NCBI GenBank assembly: GCA_003524435.1
Contig: DQHP01000176.1
Span: forward strand, 3,960 to 67,959
DNA: 64,000 bases
Direction of reading: 5' to 3'
Origin: Microbacterium sp.
Lineage (GTDB): Bacteria > Actinomycetota > Actinomycetes > Actinomycetales > Microbacteriaceae
Part shown: piece by piece, positions 16,232 through 25,931 of the stretch
Layout of the letters: every line of letters begins with the position of its first letter
Position numbering within the stretch: the first letter of the stretch is position 1
Notes under the pieces: generated by a model
The model's database searches: none
What the model saw: the letters and a program-made list of their open reading frames with translations, nothing else
What the model was told of the DNA's origin: nothing
Made by a program: the position numbers and the translations under genes

Positions 16232-17260
16232 ATGAGAGCTGTGACATATACACGCAAGGGTGATTCTTCAACGCTGACACTGTCTACGCACGAGCCTGTG
16301 AACCCGGGCATGAACGAGGTGCGCGTTCGTATCGCGGTGTCTGGCGTCAATCCCACCGATTGGAAGGCGCGCGCCTCAACAGCCGCTCCCATGCCGTTCT
16401 CGAAGGTGGTTCCTAACCAGGATGGCGCGGGCATTGTGGATGCCGTCGGCGATGGCGTCGATGACCTGAACGTCGGCGACCATGTGTGGGTGTTTCTTGC
16501 TGCGCATGAACGTCCCACCGGGACTGCGCAGGAGTTCACAGTGCTCCCGCAAACGCGCGTCGTGCGGATGCCGGATGGGGTCGGCTTCGACATCGCCGCG
16601 AGCCTCGGAGTCCCGGCGATGACGGCACACCGCGCGTTGACCGTGCACGAGCATGGACCCTCGCGGCTGACTGCGGAGAGCCTCGCAGGACGAGTCGTTC
16701 TGGTGCAGGGTGGAGCCGGCGCTGTGGGCCACGCAGCCATTCAACTCGCTGTGTGGGCAGGGGCGACGGTCTTGACCACTGTCAGCACCGACGAAAAAGA
16801 GGCCCTTGCACGTTCGACGGGCGCCCACCATGTCTTCCGTTATCCCGATGAGCGCCTTGCTGAGCGCATCCTTGAGGTTGCGCCGACCGGCGTAGATCAC
16901 GTTGTTGAGGTTTCCCCAGCGATGAACGCTGAACTTGATGTCGCGGTGCTCGCAAACCACGGCTCCGTGGCGTTCTACGCCAACGACAAGGGGGAATTCT
17001 TCACGGCACCGATCGTGGCAAGTTTTGCGAAAAATGCACGCTGGCAGGGCCTTCTGCTGTACACGGTCGGCGAAGAAGCAATCGCTGCGGCCGCCGAAGA
17101 CATCACCGCCGCTCTGAAAGACAACGCTCTTCCCGTCGGCGAAGCGGCGGGGCTCCCCCTCACATGGTTCACGCTAGAGGAAACCGCCGCGGCGCATGAC
17201 GCGGTAGAAACAGGTACAACAGGGAAAGTTCTCATACGCGTGTCTGCGGATCAGGAGTGA
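16232..17260 (+). CDS. Zinc-independent quinone oxidoreductase-like MDR protein
   Basis: The 342-residue protein belongs to the medium-chain dehydrogenase/reductase family, quinone-reductase branch. It has GVNPTDWKAR (about 50) and NQDGAGIVDAVGDGVDDLNVGDHVWVF in the catalytic domain, and the Rossmann motif VLVQGGAGAVGHAAIQLA at about 155-172. The zinc-ligand Cys residues of alcohol dehydrogenases are absent. It probably reduces quinones or enones with NADPH. No convincing Shine-Dalgarno lies before the ATG at 16232. Confidence 0.88.
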   Translation: MRAVTYTRKGDSSTLTLSTHEPVNPGMNEVRVRIAVSGVNPTDWKARASTAAPMPFSKVVPNQDGAGIVDAVGDGVDDLNVGDHVWVFLAAHERPTGTAQEFTVLPQTRVVRMPDGVGFDIAASLGVPAMTAHRALTVHEHGPSRLTAESLAGRVVLVQGGAGAVGHAAIQLAVWAGATVLTTVSTDEKEALARSTGAHHVFRYPDERLAERILEVAPTGVDHVVEVSPAMNAELDVAVLANHGSVAFYANDKGEFFTAPIVASFAKNARWQGLLLYTVGEEAIAAAAEDITAALKDNALPVGEAAGLPLTWFTLEETAAAHDAVETGTTGKVLIRVSADQE

Positions 17261-17265
17261 TCTTG

Positions 17266-17341
17266 TGGTGGGCCCTACCGGGATCGAACCGATGACATCC
17301 ACGGTGTAAACGTGGCGCTCTACCAGCTGAGCTAAAGGCCC
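17266..17341 (-). tRNA. tRNA-Val (anticodon TAC)
   Basis: A full cloverleaf on the minus strand: acceptor GGGCCTT with AGGGCCC, anticodon arm CCACG-TTTACAC-CGTGG with TAC at 34-36, T-arm with GGTTCGATCC, and an encoded CCA end. Length is 76 nt with CCA. Confidence 0.96.
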
Positions 17342-17395
17342 TGGTGTTCTTATTCTATCCATGTCTGGATGCGACACGAAGCCACCTATGGGGAC

Positions 17396-17401
17396 TAGGC
17401 T
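17396..17401 (+). promoter_or_regulatory. Likely aceE -10 box
   Basis: TAGGCT, about 93 nt before the chosen aceE start, so this message would have a leader of roughly 85 nt. Confidence 0.45.
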
Positions 17402-17493
17402 AAATGCGGCGCGCGTTGTGCCGAGCCGACAAGGCTCCCCGCGTCGCTTCCCGTTTCCTTGGCAAGACCTGCCAGCTTGACGAAAGGCTCCAC

Positions 17494-20220
17494 GTGACCG
17501 TTCACGACCAGGATCCATACTCCCAGGGCCCGCTTGATAGCGACCCGGAAGAGACCAGCGAATGGCAGGAGTCGCTTGACGGACTTGTAGATTCCAAGGG
17601 CCCCGGCCGCGGCCGCGAGATCATGCTCAGCATGCTCAAGCGGTCAAAGGAACTGCATCTCAATGTTCCGATGGTCCCGACCACGGATTACATCAACACG
17701 ATTGCCTCTGAGAACGAGCCCTCGTTCCCAGGCGACGAAGGACTTGAACGTCGCTACCGCCATTGGCTCCGCTGGAACGCTGCCGTCACCGTGCACCGCG
17801 CTCAGCGTCCTGGCATCGGCGTCGGCGGCCACATCTCAACCTACGCATCCGCTGCCTCGCTGTATGAAGTGGGCCACAATCACTTCTTCCGCGGTCAGGA
17901 TGACGCATCCGGTGGAGATCAGATCTTCTATCAGGGCCACGCCTCCCCCGGCATGTACGCCCGAGCCTTCCTCGAGGGTCGCCTCACCGAAGCCCAGCTC
18001 GACGCGTTCCGCCAGGAGAAATCCGGTGCTCCCAACGGCATCCCCTCCTACCCGCATCCCCGCATGATGCGTGAGTTCTGGCAGTTCCCGACTGTGTCGA
18101 TGGGGCTGGGCCCGATCAACGCGGTCTACCAGGCGATGACGAACAAGTATCTCCAGAACCGCGGAATCAAGGACGTCGCCGACTCGCACGTCTGGGCATT
18201 CCTCGGCGACGGCGAAATGGACGAGGTCGAGTCCCGTGGTCAGCTGCAGGTCGCAGCGAATGAAGGCCTCGACAACCTGACCTTCGTGATCAACTGCAAC
18301 CTGCAACGCCTTGACGGGCCTGTTCGCGGTAACGGCAAGATCATTCAGGAGTTGGAGTCGTACTTCCGCGGCGCCGGCTGGAACGTCATCAAGGTTGTCT
18401 GGGGACGCGAGTGGGATGACCTGCTCGCCCGCGACACCGACGGTGCCCTGCTTAACCTCATGAACGTCACCCCTGACGGTGACTACCAGACCTACAAGGC
18501 TGAGAACGGCGCTTTCGTGCGCGAGAACTTCTTCGGTCGTGACGAGCGCGCCGCCGCTCTGGTCAAGGACTACACGGACGATCAGATTTGGAAGCTGCGC
18601 CGCGGTGGTCACGACTACCGCAAGGTCTACGCCGCCTACAAAGCAGCCATGGAGCACAAGGGCCAGCCGACCGTTATTCTCGCGAAGACGGTTAAGGGCT
18701 ACGGCTTGGGCCCGCACTTCGAGGGGCGTAACGCGACGCACCAGATGAAGAAGATGACGCTGGAGGATCTGAAACTCTTCCGCGACACCATGCAGATTCC
18801 GATCACGGATGCTCAGCTCGAAGCTGACCCGTATCGCCCTCCGTACTACCACCCGGGTGCGCAGGACGAAACGATCAAGTACATGCTGGATCGTCGCCAC
18901 GATCTCGGCGGTTTCCTGCCAGAGCGCCGCACCACGCACGTGGGACTCACACTTCCAGACGAGAAGTCCTACGCTTTCCCGAAGAAGGGCTCTGGCAACC
19001 AGGAAGTCGCCACGACGATGGCCTTCGTCCGCATGCTCAAGGACCTTATGCGCGTCAAGGGCTTCGGCGAGCGGATCGTGCCGATCATCCCCGACGAAGC
19101 ACGCACCTTCGGCATGGACGCGTACTTCCCGTCCGCGAAGATCTACAACCCGAACGGGCAGAACTACACCGCTGTCGACCGCGAGCTTCTTCTGGCGTAC
19201 AAGGAGAGCCCGCAGGGTCAGATCATGCACGTCGGCATCAATGAGGCCGGCGCTGCAGCAGCGTTCACAGCCACCGGAACGTCGTATTCGACGCACGGTG
19301 AACCGCTGATTCCGATCTACATCTTCTACTCGATGTTCGGCTACCAGCGCACGGGCGATGCCTTCTGGGCTGCCGCAGACCAGATGGCCCGTGGATTCAT
19401 CATCGGCGCTACGGCTGGCCGCACCACGCTTACAGGTGAGGGCACGCAGCACGCCGATGGCCACTCGCCGCTGCTCGCATCGACCAACCCGTCGACAATC
19501 ATCTACGACCCCGCATACGGGTACGAGGTTGCGCACATCGTCGAGGACGGCATCCAGCGCATGTACGGCGGGGAGCACCCCGACCCGGATGTCACGTACT
19601 ACCTGACGGTCTACAACGAGCCGTTCAAGCAGCCCGCTGAGCCCGAGAACGTCGATGTCGAAGGTATCCGCAAGGGCCTTCACCGCGTCGCTGAGGGCGA
19701 GGGCGAAGGCCCCCGCGTGCAGCTGCTCGCTTCGGGTGTCGGTGTGCCGTGGGCGCTCGAGGCACAGTCACTTCTGAAGCAGGACTGGGGCGTGGTGGCA
19801 GATGTGTGGTCTGTGACCAGCTGGACAGAGCTTCGCCGGGACGGCCTCGCCGCCGACGAGCACAACTTCCTGTACCCCGAAGAAGAGCCGCAGGTTGCGT
19901 ACCTCACGCAGAAGCTGCAGCACGCTGACGGCCCGTTCATCGCGACCAGCGATTTCATGCACGCTGTGCAGGATCAGATCCGCCAGTGGGTCCCCGGCGC
20001 GTTCTACACGCTCGGTGCCGACGGTTTCGGTTTCGCCGACACACGCGCGGCCGCTCGTCGATTCTTCAAAATCGATGGCCCCTCGATGGTCGTTCGTGCA
20101 TTGCAGGGTCTTGCAGACAAGGGGCAGGTTGAGCGCTCTGTGATCGCCCAGGCGATTGCGAAGTACGACCTGCACAACGTCAACGCCGGAACGAGCGGAA
20201 ACGCTGGCGGCGAGAGCTGA
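17494..20220 (+). CDS. aceE: Pyruvate dehydrogenase E1 component (homodimeric)
   Basis: The 908-residue protein is the homodimeric E1, which decarboxylates pyruvate on thiamine diphosphate and passes the acetyl group to lipoyl-E2. The TPP motif [15 protein letters not shown] starts at about residue 238 and ends in INCN near 268. The pyrimidine-binding region includes [17 protein letters not shown]. The GTG at 17494 has GAAAGG about 7 nt upstream; an open frame reaches 17404 but adds a non-conserved Arg-rich stretch. No E2 or E3 gene is nearby. The fasR regulator gene starts 5 nt after the stop, so readthrough into the fatty-acid cluster is likely. Confidence 0.97.
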   Translation: MTVHDQDPYSQGPLDSDPEETSEWQESLDGLVDSKGPGRGREIMLSMLKRSKELHLNVPMVPTTDYINTIASENEPSFPGDEGLERRYRHWLRWNAAVTVHRAQRPGIGVGGHISTYASAASLYEVGHNHFFRGQDDASGGDQIFYQGHASPGMYARAFLEGRLTEAQLDAFRQEKSGAPNGIPSYPHPRMMREFWQFPTVSMGLGPINAVYQAMTNKYLQNRGIKDVADSHVWAFLGDGEMDEVESRGQLQVAANEGLDNLTFVINCNLQRLDGPVRGNGKIIQELESYFRGAGWNVIKVVWGREWDDLLARDTDGALLNLMNVTPDGDYQTYKAENGAFVRENFFGRDERAAALVKDYTDDQIWKLRRGGHDYRKVYAAYKAAMEHKGQPTVILAKTVKGYGLGPHFEGRNATHQMKKMTLEDLKLFRDTMQIPITDAQLEADPYRPPYYHPGAQDETIKYMLDRRHDLGGFLPERRTTHVGLTLPDEKSYAFPKKGSGNQEVATTMAFVRMLKDLMRVKGFGERIVPIIPDEARTFGMDAYFPSAKIYNPNGQNYTAVDRELLLAYKESPQGQIMHVGINEAGAAAAFTATGTSYSTHGEPLIPIYIFYSMFGYQRTGDAFWAAADQMARGFIIGATAGRTTLTGEGTQHADGHSPLLASTNPSTIIYDPAYGYEVAHIVEDGIQRMYGGEHPDPDVTYYLTVYNEPFKQPAEPENVDVEGIRKGLHRVAEGEGEGPRVQLLASGVGVPWALEAQSLLKQDWGVVADVWSVTSWTELRRDGLAADEHNFLYPEEEPQVAYLTQKLQHADGPFIATSDFMHAVQDQIRQWVPGAFYTLGADGFGFADTRAAARRFFKIDGPSMVVRALQGLADKGQVERSVIAQAIAKYDLHNVNAGTSGNAGGES

Positions 20221-20224
20221 GTCT

Positions 20225-21442
20225 GTGACCACATCGTCTCCTGCCTCGATGGACAAGCCAGCGACACTCGCCTGGCTGCGCCGGATCTCTGGCGACCTCG
20301 CCACGGCCACCATTCAGCGTCTCGATGACACGCTTCCCTGGTATGCCGACATGCCACCAGCTCGCCGCTCTGCGGTCGGGCTGGTGGCACAGGCGGGAAT
20401 TACGTCGTTCATCCAGTGGTTTGACGATCCCACCTCCACCCCCTGGATTGCCGCAGATATCTTCGCTGCAGCACCACGGGAACTGTTGCGAAGCATCAGC
20501 CTGACGCAGACGTTGCAGCTTATTCGGGTGACTGTAGAGATCACGGAAGAACGCATCGCTGGCAAAGGCGAGATGCTGCGAGAGGCGATTCTTCTTTACT
20601 CGCGCGACGTCGCATTTGCCGCGGCCGATGTGTATGCCCGTGCCGCCGAGGCCCGAGGCCTCTGGGATGCACGTTTGGAAGCACTTGTCGTCGACTCAAT
20701 CCTCACGGGCGAGGCTGACGAAGAACTCCCCAGCCGCATCGCTGCACTCGGTTGGCATGGTCATGGCGAGGTATGTGTTCTCGTCGGCACAACACCTCCG
20801 CAGTTCGATGTCGACCATGTTCGCCGAACGGCACGAAAGCTCTCCGTCGACGTCCTGATCGGGGTCCAGGGCTCGCGACTCGTGCTTGTCCTTGGCCGGG
20901 CCCACGTAGACGGCCGTGAAGAAGAAGGCGATGATCTTTCTTTCGAAGAGATCGCCACACGACTCGAGCCGTCATTTGGTGTCGGTTACGTTGTGCTGGG
21001 GCCCCCCGTCGCAGCGCTCGTGGATGCCGGCCAAAGCGCTCGTGCTGCCCTTGCAGGTTTCGCTGTCGCCCGCGCCTGGCGCACCGCTCCTCGCCCTGTC
21101 GCGGCTGATGATCTCTTGCCAGAGCGCGCTCTGGCTGGCGATCCACTCGCGAAGCAGACTCTTATCGAACGTATCTACCTTCCCCTGCAGGCGCACTCGA
21201 CTGACCTTGTAACAACGCTGTGGAGCTACCTCGACAACGGCCGCTCACTGGAGGCGACAGCACGTGAGCTGTTTGTACACCCCAACACGGTCCGCTACCG
21301 TCTCAAGCGCGTGAGCGAAGTTATCGGATGGGACGCCACCGGGCCCCGCGAGGCGCTGATTCTTCAGACCTCGTTGATCCTCGGTTCTATCGGAGCAACG
21401 GAGTCGGTCAGGCGTCGCCCTGCAAATCGCCGCGCACGCTAA
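20225..21442 (+). CDS. fasR: PucR/CdaR-type regulator, FasR orthologue by position
   Basis: The 405-residue protein has an unrecognised N-terminal alpha-helical part, a GGDEF-like/CdaR middle, and a C-terminal PucR helix-turn-helix (about 341-363: SLEATARELFVHPNTVRYRLKRV). In Streptomyces coelicolor the PucR-like FasR gene sits directly before fabD-fabH-acpP-fabF and activates that operon. The same order here supports orthology. The GTG at 20225 is chosen because it lies 4 nt after the aceE stop with a GAGAG element upstream; ATG at 20249 is an alternative. Confidence 0.88.
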   Translation: MTTSSPASMDKPATLAWLRRISGDLATATIQRLDDTLPWYADMPPARRSAVGLVAQAGITSFIQWFDDPTSTPWIAADIFAAAPRELLRSISLTQTLQLIRVTVEITEERIAGKGEMLREAILLYSRDVAFAAADVYARAAEARGLWDARLEALVVDSILTGEADEELPSRIAALGWHGHGEVCVLVGTTPPQFDVDHVRRTARKLSVDVLIGVQGSRLVLVLGRAHVDGREEEGDDLSFEEIATRLEPSFGVGYVVLGPPVAALVDAGQSARAALAGFAVARAWRTAPRPVAADDLLPERALAGDPLAKQTLIERIYLPLQAHSTDLVTTLWSYLDNGRSLEATARELFVHPNTVRYRLKRVSEVIGWDATGPREALILQTSLILGSIGATESVRRRPANRRAR

Positions 21443-21538
21443 CGCGCCGATGAATGCTGTACGCCACACACAAGGGATTCTCGAAATCTTGTGAGAGTTC
21501 ATCCACCGTTTCGCCGTGATCGTTGGCAGACTAGGGAG

Positions 21539-22459
21539 GTGATTGTCGTCGCTTGCCCTGGACAGGGCTCCCAGACCCCCGGCTTCCTCTCTCCATGGCT
21601 TGAGTTGGACGGTGTGGCGGACGCGCTCGCCGCGTACTCCGAGGCCGCGGAAATTGATCTCGTTCTCCACGGCACCGAATCTGACGCCGATACCATCCGC
21701 GATACACGTATCGCACAACCGCTCATTGTCGCGGCGTCACTGATCGCTGCTGATGCTCTTCGCGCGAAGGCCGGAAAAGAGCCCGGTGGCGTTGCTGGAC
21801 ACTCCGTCGGTGAGTTCGCCGCTCTGGTCGGTGCCGGTGTGGTCTCCGCAGAAGAAACGATGCGCCTCGTCGGAATTCGCGGACGTGCAATGGCGGATGC
21901 TGCGGCGCAGACTCCGACCGGCATGAGCGCGGTCATCGGCGGCGAAGAATCTGCCGTCTTAGAGCGTCTGAATGAGCTCGGGCTGTCCCCCGCGAATTAC
22001 AACGGCGGAGGTCAGATCGTCGTTGCCGGCGCTCTTCCGGCACTCGCCGCTCTCGCTGAGGCACCGCTCAAGGGCACACGGGTTATCCCGCTCGCCGTCG
22101 CTGGCGCTTTCCACACGTCATATATGGCTTCCGCCGTCGAAGCACTGCGTGCAGCGGTAGCCGAGGTCACGCCAAAGGATCCGCAGCTGACTCTGTGGAC
22201 AAACAAGGACGGTTCGACTGTCGCCTCTGGCACACAGGCACTAGAGCTCATCGTCAACCAGGTCTCCTCCCCCGTGCGTTGGGATCTCTGCATGAACTCG
22301 TTTGCGGACAATGGCGTCACCGGGCTCATTGAGCTTGCCCCCGCCGGCGCCTTGACTGGCCTTGCTAAACGCGGCCTGCGTGGAACGCCGACGGTAGCAG
22401 TGAAAACCCCTGAAGACCTCGACGCAGCGGCTGAGCTGCTGAATGGAGCAGCCGCATGA
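21539..22459 (+). CDS. fabD: Malonyl-CoA:ACP transacylase
   Basis: The 306-residue enzyme loads malonyl groups onto ACP. It has the N-terminal VACPGQGSQTPGFL, the nucleophile elbow GHSVGEF with Ser89, and GAFHTSYM with the catalytic His. The GTG at 21539 is chosen because homologues begin at this strand. AGGGAG directly abuts it, so the ribosome-binding context is odd and a longer in-frame start at 21491 cannot be ruled out. The stop overlaps the fabH ATG by 4 nt. Confidence 0.95.
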   Translation: MIVVACPGQGSQTPGFLSPWLELDGVADALAAYSEAAEIDLVLHGTESDADTIRDTRIAQPLIVAASLIAADALRAKAGKEPGGVAGHSVGEFAALVGAGVVSAEETMRLVGIRGRAMADAAAQTPTGMSAVIGGEESAVLERLNELGLSPANYNGGGQIVVAGALPALAALAEAPLKGTRVIPLAVAGAFHTSYMASAVEALRAAVAEVTPKDPQLTLWTNKDGSTVASGTQALELIVNQVSSPVRWDLCMNSFADNGVTGLIELAPAGALTGLAKRGLRGTPTVAVKTPEDLDAAAELLNGAAA

Positions 22460-23457
22460 CTCTCACGCTGAAGCAGGCCACCGGCCCCGCTTACACTCGC
22501 ATCCTGTCTTATGGCGCGGCGCGCGGTGAGAACGCGGTGCCCAACGACGATTTGATCGGACCGATCGATTCGAGTGATGAGTGGATCCAGCAGCGCACGG
22601 GTATCGTCACCCGTGCGCGAGCAGTGCACGACACTGATGCGATCGATCTCGCGACCGCCGCTGCGGCGGAAGCGGTCGAGAAGTCAGGCGTGGCAGCATC
22701 CGATATTGACCTGGTCATCGTCGCAACCATCAGCAATCCCAAGCAAAGCCCCTCGGTATCGGCGATCGTCGCCGACCGCGTCGGCGCCAACCCAGCCGCG
22801 GCATATGACGTCAACGCGGCATGCGCGGGGTATGCGTATGCCATCACTCAGGCTGATGCGCTGATCAAGGCCGGTGCGGCACACTACGCGCTCGTCATCG
22901 GTACGGAGAAGCTCTCTGACGTGGTGGATCCTGCTGATCGCAGCATCTCGTTCCTCCTCGGCGACGGCGCTGGTGCCGCTCTTATCGGCCCCAGTGATAC
23001 CCCTGGCATCGCTCCGGCGGTCTGGGGATCAGACGGTTCAAAGGCCGATGCCGTCGGAATGAACGGAACTCTCACTCAGTTCCGCGACGGCGAAGTTCCC
23101 TGGCCCACACTTCGCCAGGAGGGCCCAACTGTCTTCCGATGGGCCGTCTGGGAGATGGCCAAGGTCGCCCGTGAAGCGATTGAGGCGGCAGGCATCACCG
23201 CATCCGACCTGGCGGCGTTCATTCCCCACCAGGCAAACATGCGCATCATCGACGAGTTCGCGAAGCAACTGAAGCTGCCCGAGACGACCGTGATCGCACG
23301 CGACATCGAGACCACAGGCAACACGTCCGCGGCGTCGATCCCCCTGGCAAGTCACCGTTTGATGGCTGAGCACCCGGAGCTATCCGGCGGCTTGGCGCTG
23401 CAGATCGGCTTCGGCGCAGGACTCGTTTTTGCGGCTCAGGTCGTTGTCCTCCCCTGA
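22456..23457 (+). CDS. fabH: Beta-ketoacyl-ACP synthase III
   Basis: The 333-residue protein starts the fatty-acid cycle by condensing acyl-CoA with malonyl-ACP. The Cys-His-Asn triad is visible: Cys123 in NAACAGYA, His in FIPHQANMRIID, and Asn in TGNTSAASIP. The ATGA overlap with fabD indicates translational coupling. In actinobacteria FabH often prefers branched primers; this cannot be read from sequence. Confidence 0.97.
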   Translation: MTLTLKQATGPAYTRILSYGAARGENAVPNDDLIGPIDSSDEWIQQRTGIVTRARAVHDTDAIDLATAAAAEAVEKSGVAASDIDLVIVATISNPKQSPSVSAIVADRVGANPAAAYDVNAACAGYAYAITQADALIKAGAAHYALVIGTEKLSDVVDPADRSISFLLGDGAGAALIGPSDTPGIAPAVWGSDGSKADAVGMNGTLTQFRDGEVPWPTLRQEGPTVFRWAVWEMAKVAREAIEAAGITASDLAAFIPHQANMRIIDEFAKQLKLPETTVIARDIETTGNTSAASIPLASHRLMAEHPELSGGLALQIGFGAGLVFAAQVVVLP

Positions 23458-23525
23458 GAATGCGCTGACTTTCCCTAGACTGTTCCACGGTTCCGATTAC
23501 AACCCGCAAGAAAGAGGAAAACCAG

Positions 23526-23774
23526 ATGGCTTTCACCAATGACGAGGTCCTCGCAGGCCTCACTGAACTCGTCACCGACGAGACTGGCATTGACGGCTCT
23601 GAGGTCGCGCTGGAGAAGTCGTTCACCGACGACCTCGACATCGACTCGATCTCGATGATGACGATCGTCGTCAACGCTGAAGAAAAGTTCGGCGTCACCA
23701 TCCCCGACGACGAGGTCAAGAACCTCAAGACCGTCGCGGATGCCGTCAACTTCATCGTTGCTGGCCAGGAGTAG
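23526..23774 (+). CDS. acpP: Acyl carrier protein
   Basis: An 82-residue acidic four-helix protein with the phosphopantetheine site DIDSIS (Ser41). It carries growing acyl chains between the Fab enzymes. It lies 68 nt after fabH with a purine-rich AAGAGGA element before the ATG. The DSIS site differs slightly from the common DSL but is usual in this clade. Confidence 0.96.
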   Translation: MAFTNDEVLAGLTELVTDETGIDGSEVALEKSFTDDLDIDSISMMTIVVNAEEKFGVTIPDDEVKNLKTVADAVNFIVAGQE

Positions 23775-23877
23775 TTCCTGACGGATGCCACCCCCGCGTC
23801 CTGCGGGGCGTGGCATCCTCCACCTTTACACCCGTACGATTCCCCGCTCGCCTTCGCTGAACAAGGAACCACATTCA

Positions 23878-25113
23878 ATGACCAAGCGCATCGTCGTCAC
23901 CGGCATCGGCGCCACTTCCGCAATTGGCGGAACGGCTCCCGAGAACTGGACCAACTTGCTGGCCGGAATGTCTGGCGGACGTTCTCTCGAACATGAGTGG
24001 GTAGAAGAGCTCGCTCTCCCCGTAACCTTTGCCGCAGAGGCGATTGTGCGGCCCGAGGAAGTCCTCGCACGGCCAGTGGCGAAACGCCTTGACCCGTCGT
24101 CGCAGTTCGCTCTGATCGCGGCGATGGAAGCCTGGGCGGATGCCGGCTCGCCCGACGTTGACCCCGAGCGGCTCGGCGTCGACTTCGCCACCGGCATCGG
24201 CGGCGTCTGGACACTGTTGGATGCATGGGACACCCTGCGTGAGAAGGGCCCGCGCCGCGTCATGCCGATGACGGTTCCGATGCTCATGCCGAACTCGGCT
24301 GCCGGAAACCTCTCTCTTCACTTCACCGCTCGCGCGTTCGCTCGCACTGTCGCATCTGCCTGCGCTTCAAGCACTGAATCTCTGGTCAACGCCTACGAGC
24401 ACCTGCAGTCAGGACTCGCAGACGTTGTCATCGCTGGCGGCACGGAATCCGCGATCCACCCGATCACCATCGCGTCTTTCGCTTCGATGCAGGCACTCTC
24501 ACGCCGCAACGACGACCCCGCCAGCGCGTCACGCCCCTATTCAGCAGACCGCGACGGTTTCGTTATGGGTGAGGGCGCTGCGGTGTTGATTCTCGAAACC
24601 GAAGAGCACGCTAAGGCTCGTGGTGCCAAGATTTATGCAGAAATCGTTGGCGGCGGCGTTACCGCTGACGCCTTCCACATCACCGCCAACGCGCCAGAGG
24701 GTGCAGCGCGCGCCGTCACCCTCGCCCTGGAGTCAGCGGCACGCACGGCTGACGAAATCACACACATCAACGCCCATGCAACGTCGACGCCCGTAGGCGA
24801 CCCGAACGAATATGCAGCGCTCAAGAGTGTGATCGGCGATCGCGTGCACGATATTCCCGTGTCTGCAACGAAAGCATCCACCGGTCACTTGCTCGGAGGC
24901 ACGGGCGCGCTCGAGGCCATCTTCACGGTGCTCGCGATCCGAAACCGCACTGCACCCCCGACGATCAACATAACCACGCAGGATCCCGAGATCCCGTTGC
25001 TCGTTTCCGGTGATGCTCAGTCGCTCGGCGACGGTCCACAGTTGGCCATCAGCAACTCGTTCGGCTTTGGCGGGCATAACGCCGTGGCTGCCTTCGCAAG
25101 CTACGACGACTGA
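23878..25113 (+). CDS. fabF: Beta-ketoacyl-ACP synthase II
   Basis: The 411-residue elongating synthase has the Cys-His-His site: Cys162 in SACASSTES, then NAHATSTPVGDP and KASTGHLLGGTGALE. The ATG at 23878 (MTKRIVVTGIG) has AAGGAA about 9 nt upstream; an open frame back to 23785 lacks support. It ends the aceE-fasR-fabD-fabH-acpP-fabF run and is followed by a strong terminator. Confidence 0.97.
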   Translation: MTKRIVVTGIGATSAIGGTAPENWTNLLAGMSGGRSLEHEWVEELALPVTFAAEAIVRPEEVLARPVAKRLDPSSQFALIAAMEAWADAGSPDVDPERLGVDFATGIGGVWTLLDAWDTLREKGPRRVMPMTVPMLMPNSAAGNLSLHFTARAFARTVASACASSTESLVNAYEHLQSGLADVVIAGGTESAIHPITIASFASMQALSRRNDDPASASRPYSADRDGFVMGEGAAVLILETEEHAKARGAKIYAEIVGGGVTADAFHITANAPEGAARAVTLALESAARTADEITHINAHATSTPVGDPNEYAALKSVIGDRVHDIPVSATKASTGHLLGGTGALEAIFTVLAIRNRTAPPTINITTQDPEIPLLVSGDAQSLGDGPQLAISNSFGFGGHNAVAAFASYDD

Positions 25114-25127
25114 TTTTTCGGCCTCAG

Positions 25128-25183
25128 CCGAAGGATGATGGCCCCGTCCCCGATCAACTCGGGGCGGGGCCATCATCCTTCGG
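25128..25183 (+). terminator. Terminator of the fab cluster
   Basis: A long hairpin pairs 25128-25153 with 25159-25183: 19 bp, a one-base bulge, then 6 bp, with a 5-nt loop. It lies between convergent fabF and the DUF3145 gene. Confidence 0.85.
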
Positions 25184-25253
25184 GGCGGATTCGCGTTCTC
25201 AGCATCCGGGACGATTCACCGGTGTCCGATACCGACGCCTCCGCAGCCCGGGT

Positions 25254-25757
25254 CTAGCCGACCTTGTGAAGCCATACGACGCTCGCATCATCGCTGGCGT
25301 GCCGGAAAGGTTCAAGTTCCTCGTCCCATGCAGACCCCAGGGCCACATCGAGCTCTCTCTGCAATTCGATCGCGCTGCCGGCTGCGATCTCCATGGCATA
25401 GCGAATACGATCTTCGCCAATGACCGTGTTTCCGGCAGCATCAGTCTGGGCATAGTGGATGCCGAGGTCAGGGGTGTGCATCCATCGGCCACCGTCGCTA
25501 CGGGGCGTGGGATCTTCACTTACTTCGAATCGCAGATGCTCCCAGCCACGGATCGCCGTGGCAAGAGCAGCACCGGTTCCGATCGGGCCATCCCAAAAGA
25601 ACTCGGCCCGTCGTGATCCTTCGAGAACGGGCTGATTGACCCAATCGAAGTTCACGGCGCGCCCGATAGCGCGTCCCACTGCCCACTCGAGGTGCGGGCA
25701 GAGCGCGCGAGGTGCAGAGTGGATGTACACCACTCCGCGTGCGTAAGCCGTCGCCAT
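25254..25757 (-). CDS. DUF3145 family protein
   Basis: The 167-residue protein begins ARGVVYIHSAPRALCPHLEWAVGRAIGR and contains RAEFFWDGPIGTGAALATAIRGW and IRYAMEIAAGSAIELQRELDVALG. This is the actinobacterial DUF3145 family, typically found just downstream of the fab cluster, as here. No catalytic motif is apparent. The ATG at 25757 follows GGAGA. Confidence 0.88.
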   Translation of the reverse strand: MATAYARGVVYIHSAPRALCPHLEWAVGRAIGRAVNFDWVNQPVLEGSRRAEFFWDGPIGTGAALATAIRGWEHLRFEVSEDPTPRSDGGRWMHTPDLGIHYAQTDAAGNTVIGEDRIRYAMEIAAGSAIELQRELDVALGSAWDEELEPFRHASDDASVVWLHKVG

Positions 25758-25880
25758 GATCTCTCCGTTTCATCAGGTGCGTCTTCCCCAACGACCTAAA
25801 CCAACGAAGTGTGGCGGGATATGCAGTTATACGGCGATTATCGCCCACTCTGAGCGAAATAACAAGTGTGTAGTTCACAT

Positions 25881-25916
25881 GCGAATGCCCCGGCCGAATT
25901 CGACCGGGGCATTCGC
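25881..25916 (-). terminator. Terminator of the oxygenase gene at 25932
   Basis: A perfect 13-bp stem pairs 25881-25893 with 25904-25916, with a 10-nt loop, 16 nt past the stop codon. The remainder of the 174-nt gap to the DUF3145 gene shows nothing else clear. Confidence 0.75.
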
Positions 25917-25931
25917 TCTGAATATTGAGGC

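Noticed and set aside
17836..19683. Open frame of 615 codons on the minus strand, the longest antisense frame in the window
   Set aside because: It lies entirely opposite aceE, a certain gene, and has the composition of an antisense high-GC frame with no known motif.
21491..21538. Longer start for fabD
   Set aside because: The extra 16 residues are Arg/His-rich and not seen in the family; the GTG at 21539 begins at the first conserved strand.
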